Positions 1 through 6,667 of a DNA stretch of 13,800 bases are shown piece after piece. Under the pieces are notes generated by a model that was not told the DNA's origin, searched no databases, and worked only from the letters and a program-made list of their open reading frames with translations. Source of the stretch: JAUWVG01 sp964633715 (GTDB taxonomy: Bacteria; Acidobacteriota; Aminicenantia; Aminicenantales; Aminicenantaceae); assembly GCA_964633715.1 (NCBI GenBank), contig CAZWHQ010000070.1, positions 1 through 13,800 of the forward strand. Reading direction: 5' to 3'. Position 1 is the stretch's first letter. Each line of letters begins with the position of its first letter. The translations under genes were made by a program, and so were the position numbers.

Positions 1-55
1 CCTACTTTTTTGGGAAAAAGTAGGGACTGTCCCCACTTTTTCGAACAGGCCCCAA
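1..55. repeat. Left palindromic REP-like element
   Basis: Positions 15-41 are a near-perfect palindrome built as A5-GT, then GGGAC-T-GTCCC, then AC-T5. The reverse complement of these 27 bases recurs exactly at 13763-13789. A second, nested inverted repeat pairs CCTACTTTTT (1-10) with AAAAAGTAGG (15-24) across a TGGG loop, so the element probably extends left beyond the window. A further shared 10-mer, CAGGCCCCAA, lies at 46-55 and recurs inverted at 13691-13700. The A-tract, GC-rich stem and T-tract could also act as a terminator in either direction. Such palindromes are often dispersed by REP-associated tyrosine transposases; none is encoded here, so that link is inference. Confidence 0.8.
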
Positions 56-63
56 TAAAAATC

Positions 64-92
64 TTGAAGAAATAAGACAAATCGACTAACAT
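64..92 (+). promoter_or_regulatory. Possible weak sigma70-type promoter for the glycan operon
   Basis: TTGAAG (64-69) and TAACAT (87-92) are separated by 17 nt, each matching four of six consensus bases. The -10 ends 10 nt before the ATG at 103. A transcript starting here would have only about 3-4 nt of leader, consistent with the absence of a Shine-Dalgarno before that ATG. The match is weak enough to be chance in AT-rich DNA. Confidence 0.25.
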
Positions 93-102
93 AAAAAATC
101 TT

Positions 103-684
103 ATGAGTTTAGACAAAAACACAAATTATATCGTATCAGGATTAGAGAGGTCTGGAACATCCATGCTGATGCAGATTTTGCATGCAGGGGGCGTTCCCAT
201 GGCTTTTGATAACTCCACCCGTCCTCCTGACGAGAACAATCCCAAGGGTTACTTCGAACTGGAGGGAGGGAAGATCATTAACAAGTTGATGGAAGAGAAT
301 TTTCCTTTGGAGGCATTTAAAGGTCAATTTATTAAAATCACGGCGTACGGGCTCAAGTTCCTTCCTCCCGGTCGTTATCGGGTGATTTATTCAGAAAGAG
401 ATATAGAAGAAATCCTGGATTCTATGGAAAAGATGGCCCGCATAGATGATACAAACCGCGGGGACACAAGAGATGTCTTCGTCAAACTGAACACGGTGAT
501 GAAAGACATAATTTTGAAAAGAGAAGATATGGCTGTTCTTTTGGTCAATTACAACAAGATCCTCAAGGATCCTAAAGACAGCATCCAAGAAATTCATGAT
601 TTTCTCGATTCATCCGACTTCAGAGTTGATCAGATGGTAAGATGTGTTGATCAAAAGCTCTACAGAAAGAGAAGAGTTTTATAA
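103..684 (+). CDS. Compact sulfotransferase-family protein
   Basis: This 193-residue protein probably transfers sulfate from PAPS to an unknown acceptor. The N-terminus carries a 5'-phosphosulfate-binding loop, GLERSGTS (13-20), right after a hydrophobic strand. The block NPKGYFE (46-52) is typical of a compact subfamily. YSERD (96-100) followed by Ser107 fits the 3'-phosphate-binding R-D-x6-S pattern. The end, VDQKLYR (182-188), matches how the compact family usually finishes, so I read it as full length although classical sulfotransferases are longer. It has no signal peptide and should be cytoplasmic. No Shine-Dalgarno precedes the ATG. It heads a cluster with an RHH-like protein and two UDP-sugar dehydrogenases, so a glycan or a surface polymer is a reasonable acceptor, but this is inferred. 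A kinase-like P-loop role is a less likely alternative. Confidence 0.75.
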   Translation: MSLDKNTNYIVSGLERSGTSMLMQILHAGGVPMAFDNSTRPPDENNPKGYFELEGGKIINKLMEENFPLEAFKGQFIKITAYGLKFLPPGRYRVIYSERDIEEILDSMEKMARIDDTNRGDTRDVFVKLNTVMKDIILKREDMAVLLVNYNKILKDPKDSIQEIHDFLDSSDFRVDQMVRCVDQKLYRKRRVL

Positions 685-736
685 TTAAAAATTTTGGGGG
701 CAGCCAATACTATTGTCCCAGTAAAGGGAGATCAAA

Positions 737-952
737 ATGAATAAGGATTATACATCAGTTGAAATACCTACAGACATTTTTAAACAAATCGAAGAGAAAA
801 TTCGAAATTCAGATGTGCCCTCTGTGGCAGATTTCATCACGACACTCCTCAAAAAAAAACTGTCAAGCGATCAATCAGAGACAGATTCGCTGAGCAGTGA
901 GGATGAGGAAAAAGTCAAAGAGAGGCTTAAAGCTTTGGGATATATGGATTAG
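737..952 (+). CDS. Small ribbon-helix-helix-like protein
   Basis: A 71-residue protein with a good ribosome site (AAGGGAG, 724-730, 6 nt before ATG). Residues 6-10 (TSVEI) look like the beta-strand of a CopG/Arc ribbon-helix-helix fold, followed by helices at about 11-23 and 29-41 (SVADFITTLLKKKL). A Ser/Asp-rich linker leads to a charged C-terminal helix ending LKALGYMD. The same kind of ending is common at the C-termini of sulfatases and alkaline-phosphatase-like enzymes in some phyla, so the tail may be a docking or recognition motif rather than part of a DNA-binding domain. It lies 52 nt after the sulfotransferase gene and 19 nt before the next start, clearly within the operon. It could be an autoregulator of the glycan genes or a small partner of the sulfotransferase. 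No function is assigned. Confidence 0.65.
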   Translation: MNKDYTSVEIPTDIFKQIEEKIRNSDVPSVADFITTLLKKKLSSDQSETDSLSSEDEEKVKERLKALGYMD

Positions 953-971
953 CAGAGACGGGGTGAATCCA

Positions 972-2291
972 ATGGACCAGCGTGCCATTAATTTAGAAAA
1001 AAAGATCAAATCTAGAAGAGCAAAGGTGGGAGTGATCGGGCTGGGATATGTCGGTCTTCCTCTGGTCAAGGCCTTTTTATCCAAAGATTTTTTTGTCTAT
1101 GGTTTTGATGTGGATATGAGAAAGGTGAAGATGCTGAATCAGGGGAAAAGTTATCTCATACATGTGGATGCCAAAGATTTAGAAGCGCATATTGAATCGC
1201 ATAAATTTATGGCTACAGATGACTTCAGTAAGTTAAAAGATACAGACGTTGTTGTTATCTGTGTACCCACTCCTCTGGATTCACATAGGAATCCGGATCT
1301 GTCCTATGTTTTGAATACAACACAAATCATTTCGGAATACCTTCATCGGGGGCAGCTCATCGTTCTCGAAAGCACGACCTATCCAGGAACCACAGAAGAT
1401 GAAATGCTTCCTATCCTTGAATCCACCGGTCTGAAAGTCGGGAAAGATTTTTTCCTCGCCTACTCACCTGAACGGGAAAATCCGGGAGATAAAAATTTCT
1501 CAACCGCTGTAATACCTAAAGTTGTCGGCGGGCTTACACCGGACTGCCGGCGCTGTGCCAAGGCTTTCTATGATCAAATTGTTGTGAGCACTGTCCCTGT
1601 GAGCTCTCCCAAAGTCGCCGAAGCCACAAAACTCTTGGAGAATATTTTCCGTTCGGTCAATATTGCCTTGGTCAACGAGATGAAGATTATTTTTGACCGG
1701 ATGGGGATTGATGTCTGGGAAGTGATCAAAGCAGCATCCTCTAAACCTTTTGGTTTCATGCCTTTTTCTCCCGGGCCTGGGTATGGAGGCCACTGCATTC
1801 CCGTCGATCCTTTCTATCTGACCTGGAAGGCCAAAGAGGTCGACTACCAGACGAAATTTATTGAGCTTGCTGGGGAAATCAACATTCTTATGCCCTACTA
1901 TGTTGTCGGGAAAACCATTGATTCTCTTAATGAAAGAGGAAAAACCGTTAAGGGCGCTAAAATCCTGGTGCTTGGATTATCCTATAAGAAAGATATCGAC
2001 GATCAACGCGAGTCGCCGGCCCTTAAAATTATCTCTCTTCTGAAGAACAGGGGGATTAATGTCGCCTATAACGATCCCTATGCCCCTGAAACCATGGAGT
2101 ACAGAGATTATCCTGGACTCAAACTCAAATCGGTGAAGCTTACGGAAAAAAGACTGCAGTCCTTTGATGCGGTGATTATCGCCACAGATCACAGTGTCTA
2201 TGATTTTGAGTGGATTGCAAAACACTCCCATCTTGTTATCGATACACGAAATGCCGTTAAAAAGAAAAGAAAAAATGTTGTTAAGGCATAG
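972..2291 (+). CDS. UDP-N-acetyl-D-hexosamine 6-dehydrogenase (WbpA-like)
   Basis: An NAD-dependent nucleotide-sugar dehydrogenase of 439 residues that oxidises C6 of a UDP-hexose in two steps to the uronic acid. The Rossmann motif GLGYVG lies at 23-28. The substrate loop PGPGYGGHCIPVDP contains the catalytic cysteine, Cys275, and its GGHCIPVDP form is characteristic of the WbpA/WecC-type UDP-GlcNAc (or UDP-ManNAc) branch rather than UDP-glucose enzymes. Conserved LLENIFRSVNIALVNE and the C-terminal domain (LGLSYKKDIDD...RESPALK) are present. The start at 972 was chosen because GGGGTGA lies about 5 nt upstream and the Rossmann strand follows naturally; an earlier in-frame ATG at 897 would overlap the previous gene. 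The exact sugar (GlcNAc, ManNAc or GalNAc) cannot be read from the sequence. Confidence 0.9.
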   Translation: MDQRAINLEKKIKSRRAKVGVIGLGYVGLPLVKAFLSKDFFVYGFDVDMRKVKMLNQGKSYLIHVDAKDLEAHIESHKFMATDDFSKLKDTDVVVICVPTPLDSHRNPDLSYVLNTTQIISEYLHRGQLIVLESTTYPGTTEDEMLPILESTGLKVGKDFFLAYSPERENPGDKNFSTAVIPKVVGGLTPDCRRCAKAFYDQIVVSTVPVSSPKVAEATKLLENIFRSVNIALVNEMKIIFDRMGIDVWEVIKAASSKPFGFMPFSPGPGYGGHCIPVDPFYLTWKAKEVDYQTKFIELAGEINILMPYYVVGKTIDSLNERGKTVKGAKILVLGLSYKKDIDDQRESPALKIISLLKNRGINVAYNDPYAPETMEYRDYPGLKLKSVKLTEKRLQSFDAVIIATDHSVYDFEWIAKHSHLVIDTRNAVKKKRKNVVKA

Positions 2292-2301
2292 ACAGCTCAG
2301 T

Positions 2302-2317
2302 TGGAAAAAATTTTCCA
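2302..2317 (+). other. Inverted repeat between the two dehydrogenase genes
   Basis: TGGAAAAAATTTTCCA is a perfect 7-bp stem with a 2-nt centre, lying 11 nt after the stop of the upstream dehydrogenase and 7 nt before the GGAGG ribosome site of the next gene. It has no T-tract after it, so it is not a normal intrinsic terminator. It could be an operator-like palindrome or an mRNA stability/processing hairpin. Confidence 0.35.
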
Positions 2318-2333
2318 GATAGATGGAGGCAAT

Positions 2334-3638
2334 ATGAAAATAGGTATCATTGGGACTGGTTATGTTGGGATGGTGACAGCTGTGTGTCTTGCCGACATGG
2401 GCCATAAGGTCATCGGAACTGATATCGTTCCTGAAAAAATCGAAAAGGCTTCCCAGGGTATCGCCCATATTTATGAACCGGGTCTTGACGATCTCCTAAA
2501 AAGAGGACTCAAGCAGGGAAATCTTTCTTTTAGTATCGATTTAAACGATACGATTCAAGCTTCAGATGTGCTTTTTGTCTGTGTCAATACTCCTCCCAGA
2601 GAGGATGGGAGTCCTGATATGTCCTATGTCGAGGATGTATCGAGGAGCATTGCAGAAAATCTCAATACCTATAAAGTCATTGTGGAAAAAAGCACTGTTC
2701 CTGTCCAGACTTCGATGTGGATTAAACGAACCATTTCGCTTTACAAAAAATCTGACCAGGACTTCGATGTGGCGTCCAATCCCGAGTTTTTAAAAGAAGG
2801 TGTTGCTGTCCATGATTTTCAGAATCCCGACCGTGTTATTATCGGTGTTGAATCGGAAAAAGCCAGGGAAATCCTCGTAAAATTGTACGAAAAATTCTCC
2901 GATAAAATTCTTGTCACAAACATCGACACGGCTGAACTCATCAAACACGCCTCCAATTCTTTTTTGGCCCTAAAGATTTCTTTCATCAACCTGCTGGCTG
3001 ATCTGTGCGAAAAAACGGATGCCGATATCGAACTTATTGCAAAGGGCATGGGACTGGATACACGTATCGGCCCTCAATTCTTGAAAGCGGGCTTGGGATA
3101 TGGTGGATCATGTTTTCCAAAAGATACAAAAGCCTTGATCCATATCGGAGAGGAACTGGGAGTGAATTTTGATTTTCTCAGAGAAGTCGAGAAAATAAAC
3201 ACCAACAGGATCCGCGTTTTTGTGGACAAAATCAAAAAAGCGTTGTGGATTCTCAAGGATAAAAAAATCGCCATTCTCGGTCTGGCTTTTAAGCCCGAAA
3301 CAGATGACATCCGGAATGCTCCCTCAATCCGAGTGATCGAAAAACTTCATAATGAAGGGGCCCTGCTGAGACTCTATGATCCTAAGGCCATGGACAATAT
3401 GAAGAATATTTTTCCTGAGAAAAAACCCGGTATTCAGTATGTGCCGACTCTCTATGATGCTGTCGATGGGGCGAATGCTGTGCTGCTGATAACCGAATGG
3501 GAAGAGTTTGCGAAGATGGATTTAAAAAAAGTCAAATCACTCATGGACAATCCCATCTTTATCGACGGCCGAAATGTTTTCGTTCCGGAGGATGTCCGAA
3601 AAATGGGTTTTGAATACAATTCGATCGGAAGGAAATAA
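2334..3638 (+). CDS. ugd: UDP-glucose 6-dehydrogenase
   Basis: Converts UDP-glucose to UDP-glucuronate with two NAD, supplying glucuronic acid for capsule, exopolysaccharide or LPS. The 434-residue protein begins MKIGIIGTGYVGMV, with GTGYVG at 7-12. The middle domain contains NPEFLKEG and the central helix ending near FLALKISFINLLADLCE. The catalytic loop GLGYGGSCFPKDT carries Cys260, the same position as in well-studied bacterial UDP-glucose dehydrogenases. The C-terminal UDP-binding domain includes LGLAFKPETDDIRNAPS. The GGSCFPKD form separates it from the WbpA-like neighbour. The start at 2334 has GGAGG (2325-2329) at ideal spacing; an upstream TTG at 2301 would add 11 uncharacteristic residues and read through a hairpin. 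It ends the operon, 29 nt from a convergent gene, with no convincing terminator between them. Confidence 0.93.
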   Translation: MKIGIIGTGYVGMVTAVCLADMGHKVIGTDIVPEKIEKASQGIAHIYEPGLDDLLKRGLKQGNLSFSIDLNDTIQASDVLFVCVNTPPREDGSPDMSYVEDVSRSIAENLNTYKVIVEKSTVPVQTSMWIKRTISLYKKSDQDFDVASNPEFLKEGVAVHDFQNPDRVIIGVESEKAREILVKLYEKFSDKILVTNIDTAELIKHASNSFLALKISFINLLADLCEKTDADIELIAKGMGLDTRIGPQFLKAGLGYGGSCFPKDTKALIHIGEELGVNFDFLREVEKINTNRIRVFVDKIKKALWILKDKKIAILGLAFKPETDDIRNAPSIRVIEKLHNEGALLRLYDPKAMDNMKNIFPEKKPGIQYVPTLYDAVDGANAVLLITEWEEFAKMDLKKVKSLMDNPIFIDGRNVFVPEDVRKMGFEYNSIGRK

Positions 3639-3667
3639 GCTCTGATTCACTGAATCCCCGTCCGTTT

Positions 3668-5743
3668 TTATCTTATTTTAATTTCCAGCGTATGTTTTCT
3701 AAAATCCGTATTTATAACAATGTAGATGTCCTGGTTTGTCCTAGAAATGAAAAACGGAACAGCCTGGTTGTCCTTGCTGACAAGTAGAGCAGAGGATAAT
3801 TCTTCCGAAAATTGCTGTGTTTTTGGTATCCAGGGGGAAAGAATCCTTACTTGGCCGCTGTTTTTGATGTTGCTGTTGAAGGCCATTTCAATTTTGTTTT
3901 TTTCAGCAAAGTACGCGTATTCATAGGCAACAAATCTATCGGATGCTGGGAGATAGACATGAACACGGCCGCTGTCTCGAGAAAGCCGGGGTGTGAGTTC
4001 AAGACTGTCTTTTGTCAGCTTGATTCCAAGATAACCCTCAAAAAGAGCCAGCCCCAAACTTCCGGCACTGGCGCAGAAGAGGTCGCTGCCCTTTCCTCTC
4101 CCTTTCTGATCGTCCCATTCAAAGAAACCCCTATTGGCAGTATCTTTAGAGATGATTTCCAGTAATTTTTCAGCGGCCTTCTGGCTGAAACCAGATGAAA
4201 ACATAGTATAAACGAGTTTGCCCCCAAACCAGTCCCATTGGGCTCCATTCTGGTACTCGAACGCAGAATCAAGCAAAGGATGTTTGAATATATTTGGAGG
4301 ATAGGGAGGAAGAAGAGTTCCACTTATTGTTGAGACCTCGTAAATATTTTGTCTTTCAAGTGCAACATTTATAATTTTTGTTCGCTGTCGTTCATCGGCT
4401 ATCTTAGCCAAAGCGGCTGTGATATTTCCACCTAAAGCAAACATATCATGCTCATCAAAATCATGTTTCAGAGAATCCAGGTGTACATGAATTTTGTAAA
4501 ATCCTTTTTCCTCCTGCCAGAGCCGGGTGTTGGCATTTTTTTTGATGGAATCCGCAAATTTTCTCCAGAATGATGCTCTGATTTCCTGGTCTAATTCTCT
4601 ATACATTTTTGCCAATTGAACTGCAGCTAAACAAAACATGCTTTGATCGTAAATATCGGCTGTCCAATGAGTGTTTGCGCCAACATCGACGGCCATGTCG
4701 TTTTCATCGACCATATCCACATCCCCCCAATCAGCCGTATGCGCTCCAGTTATTAAGCCCATTTTTTTATCGAATCGATTTTGGAGAACATACATCAATG
4801 CCTTATCCAGGCGGCTTATGATGTTTTGACCGTCAATTTTTTTCTGAAGCCATTTTGTTCCGATAAGCTCAAAGACCTGGGAGGCGGACTGGACAATACT
4901 GGCCTCTTGATCGGTCGCTGTGGTATTTTTTTCGGAATTTCCCTGTGTATTGATCCAATCCTCAAGGGATCCATTGGCTTTCTGATAAGCGAGATGTTCT
5001 TCGATCCATGAAGTGAGATAGTGTTGGCCATAAAAAAACTTCGAAACAGGAAGGATTGAATTGGCATCTCTTGACCAAATCTGTGGGTATTCTGTGCCTG
5101 CTGAGAATCCATAAACATTTCCCGTGCGCCCATCAAAATCGACTTCACACTGGGCGAGTGTCGATCGAATGAGCCGGTAGAGTGTATTAAACTCTTCGAC
5201 ATTTGAGGAGAATTTAGTAAATGTCCCATAGTCGAGCGTCCATTCCATCTCATCTTCGATCCATAATCGGTCAAGGACAAAGAGTGTGAGCTTACGGGTT
5301 TTTGAGCCGTAGTCTTTAAACCAGGACAGGCCCTCTCTAAGAAGATCAAACTCGAGAATGTACTGGCCTTTCTGGAGTGGGCTCTTTATATCAATTGTGA
5401 GTTCAATTTTTTTGCCGGGAAGAGTGTCTTTGGCTAGAATAAAACGGCGGTTATCATACTGGATGAGCTGACCGTCTTTATCTAAAAGATGATAGGACAA
5501 TAGACATGGATGTTCCATTGACGAACTCCATGTTTCTAGACCTGTGTTCTTCAGTTTGAAATGGATGGGTTGTTTATGCCCAGCGAAAACCGAATATTTT
5601 TTTTTCTCAGCCCGAATAGAAGCTTCGTACTTTAAAGACCGAGTTCCCTCTTCTTTTTGGGCTTTGCACGAAAAAAGGATTCCTGCTGAGATAAGAATAC
5701 TTATCAAAAAGAGGAAACTTAAAGGCTTTATCCAGTTCTTCAT
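3668..5743 (-). CDS. Lipoprotein with beta-sandwich and six-hairpin glycosidase domains
   Basis: A 691-residue exported protein. Residues 1-25 form a signal peptide with lipobox LFSC, giving lipidation at Cys26; Lys27 fits outer-membrane sorting in a diderm. About 40-157 resembles the beta-sandwich found in Wzt C-termini and glycan-enzyme accessory domains (LSYHLLDKDGQ, LLREGLSWFKDYGS). The rest, about 170-590, has the helical repeat pattern of an (alpha/alpha)6 six-hairpin glycoside hydrolase: IWSRDAN (222-228), TADWGDVD (336-343), YQNGAQWDWFGG (497-508) and FFEWDD (540-545). Acidic residues in these blocks are catalytic candidates. A C-terminal beta region (about 590-691) follows. Exact family and substrate are unknown; surface glycan or oligosaccharide hydrolysis is inferred. 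The start at 5743 puts the signal peptide at the N-terminus; the TTG at 5782 overlaps a promoter-like element. No Shine-Dalgarno is visible. Confidence 0.72.
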   Translation of the reverse strand: MKNWIKPLSFLFLISILISAGILFSCKAQKEEGTRSLKYEASIRAEKKKYSVFAGHKQPIHFKLKNTGLETWSSSMEHPCLLSYHLLDKDGQLIQYDNRRFILAKDTLPGKKIELTIDIKSPLQKGQYILEFDLLREGLSWFKDYGSKTRKLTLFVLDRLWIEDEMEWTLDYGTFTKFSSNVEEFNTLYRLIRSTLAQCEVDFDGRTGNVYGFSAGTEYPQIWSRDANSILPVSKFFYGQHYLTSWIEEHLAYQKANGSLEDWINTQGNSEKNTTATDQEASIVQSASQVFELIGTKWLQKKIDGQNIISRLDKALMYVLQNRFDKKMGLITGAHTADWGDVDMVDENDMAVDVGANTHWTADIYDQSMFCLAAVQLAKMYRELDQEIRASFWRKFADSIKKNANTRLWQEEKGFYKIHVHLDSLKHDFDEHDMFALGGNITAALAKIADERQRTKIINVALERQNIYEVSTISGTLLPPYPPNIFKHPLLDSAFEYQNGAQWDWFGGKLVYTMFSSGFSQKAAEKLLEIISKDTANRGFFEWDDQKGRGKGSDLFCASAGSLGLALFEGYLGIKLTKDSLELTPRLSRDSGRVHVYLPASDRFVAYEYAYFAEKNKIEMAFNSNIKNSGQVRILSPWIPKTQQFSEELSSALLVSKDNQAVPFFISRTNQDIYIVINTDFRKHTLEIKIR

Positions 5744-5753
5744 TTTTTTTATA

Positions 5754-5782
5754 AATATAAGGTTATCAAATAGAGCTCCCAA
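5754..5782 (-). promoter_or_regulatory. Probable promoter of the lipoprotein glycosidase gene
   Basis: On the minus strand, TTGGGA (5782-5777) and TATATT (5759-5754) are spaced by 17 nt, matching four and five of six consensus bases. Transcription would start near 5747, about 4 nt before the ATG at 5743, so the message would be nearly leaderless. This fits the missing ribosome site and argues against the upstream TTG start, whose codon is part of the -35. The 138-nt intergenic region is shared with the divergent uppS promoter. Confidence 0.45.
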
Positions 5783-5845
5783 GGTCTATTTCTTTCAAAA
5801 TCTAAATGACACTTAAAGGGGGGGTGTTTTAAGGGGTGAGGTCTT

Positions 5846-5874
5846 TTGACAATTGAAAGGTGAGCCCCTATAAT
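5846..5874 (+). promoter_or_regulatory. Perfect consensus sigma70 promoter of the uppS operon
   Basis: TTGACA at 5846-5851 and TATAAT at 5869-5874 are both exact consensus hexamers with the optimal 17-nt spacer. A start site about 7 nt downstream falls at 5880-5882, on or beside the A of the uppS ATG (5882). The transcript would therefore be leaderless or carry one or two leader bases. A G-rich imperfect direct repeat (TTAAAGGGGGGGTG at 5813-5826, TTTAAGGGGTGAGG at 5828-5841) sits immediately upstream of the -35. Confidence 0.85.
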
Positions 5875-5881
5875 TGGTGCT

Positions 5882-6667
5882 ATGCTCGAGGATTTGAAAG
5901 ACTTTATAAAACCTGGGACCGAGGAAGAATCTCTTGCCAAAGAGATCGACTTTACATGTTTACCCAAACATGTGGCCATCATTATGGACGGGAATGGACG
6001 TTGGGCAAAAAAAAGGCGTCTGCCTCGAGTTGAGGGGCACCGTGCAGGATCAAAATCCGTACAGGAAGTGGTGGAAACTTCTGCCAGGATAGGAATCAAA
6101 TACTTAACTCTTTATGCCTTTTCCAAGGAGAATTGGAAACGTCCGAAAAGGGAAATTGCCACTCTCTGGAAATTGTTGAAGGATTACTTAAAGAAAGAGG
6201 ACAAGTCTCTTATCAAGAATAATCTGAGATTGAAGGTCATTGGACAGAGAGAAGATATTCCTGTTGATGTGCGCAATGAACTAAAGCGTGTCGAGGAGCT
6301 CACTAAGGATCATGATCGGATGACCATTGTTCTTGCCCTCAACTACGGAGGCAGAGCAGAGATTGTCGATGCAGTTAAGAAAATACTCATGGATAAGACT
6401 GTAGAACCGATGTCCTTGAGTGAGGAATCATTCTCTTCTTATCTTTATACATCTGGAATACCTGATCCAGATCTTCTCATCCGGACAAGTGGAGAACAGA
6501 GAATCTCCAATTTTTTGTTATGGGAGATTGCTTATTCCGAAATTTGGATAACACCCGTGCTCTGGCCTGACTTTTGTAGAAAACATGTCCTGCAGGCCGT
6601 GGTTGAGTTCCAAAAAAGGGAAAGGAGGTTTGGAGATATTCGTCCTCCTGAAAATTTGAATGGCTAA
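5882..6667 (+). CDS. uppS: Undecaprenyl diphosphate synthase (cis-prenyltransferase)
   Basis: Condenses isopentenyl diphosphate onto farnesyl diphosphate to make the C55 carrier for peptidoglycan and surface polysaccharides. The 261-residue protein has the signature HVAIIMDGNGRWAKK, with catalytic Asp36 and Arg40. SKENWKRP carries the conserved Asn, Trp and Arg. DPDLLIRTSGEQRISNFLLW and the following SEIW supply the IPP-binding arginines and metal-binding Glu. Length is normal (E. coli about 253). Related cis-prenyltransferases make other chain lengths, but single-operon context favours UppS. It is the first gene of its operon, with no frr or pyrH immediately upstream as in many other genomes; instead a consensus promoter abuts the ATG and no Shine-Dalgarno exists. 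The last 8 nt overlap the next gene. Confidence 0.95.
   Translation: MLEDLKDFIKPGTEEESLAKEIDFTCLPKHVAIIMDGNGRWAKKRRLPRVEGHRAGSKSVQEVVETSARIGIKYLTLYAFSKENWKRPKREIATLWKLLKDYLKKEDKSLIKNNLRLKVIGQREDIPVDVRNELKRVEELTKDHDRMTIVLALNYGGRAEIVDAVKKILMDKTVEPMSLSEESFSSYLYTSGIPDPDLLIRTSGEQRISNFLLWEIAYSEIWITPVLWPDFCRKHVLQAVVEFQKRERRFGDIRPPENLNG

Noticed and set aside
103..684. Truncated or pseudogene sulfotransferase because of short length
   Set aside because: Both the N-terminal PAPS loop and the C-terminal DxxLYR block are present, matching a compact full-length family.
897..971. Upstream ATG start for the WbpA-like dehydrogenase
   Set aside because: It overlaps the RHH-like gene, adds residues unlike the family, and lacks the ribosome site that precedes 972.
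1977..2468. 163-codon antisense frame across the two dehydrogenase genes
   Set aside because: It spans the ends of two intact genes, has no recognisable domain and no promoter; a coding shadow.
3639..3667. Terminator between ugd and the convergent lipoprotein gene
   Set aside because: GATTCACTGAATC has an impossible 1-nt loop at full pairing and only 4 bp at a realistic loop; the T-rich stretch after it is not directly adjacent.
5744..5782. TTG start adding 13 residues to the lipoprotein
   Set aside because: It would bury the signal peptide start, and the TTG lies in a promoter-like TTGGGA with TATATT 17 nt downstream.
5813..5841. G-quadruplex upstream of uppS
   Set aside because: Only three plausible G-tracts of three or more occur close together; a fourth is missing.
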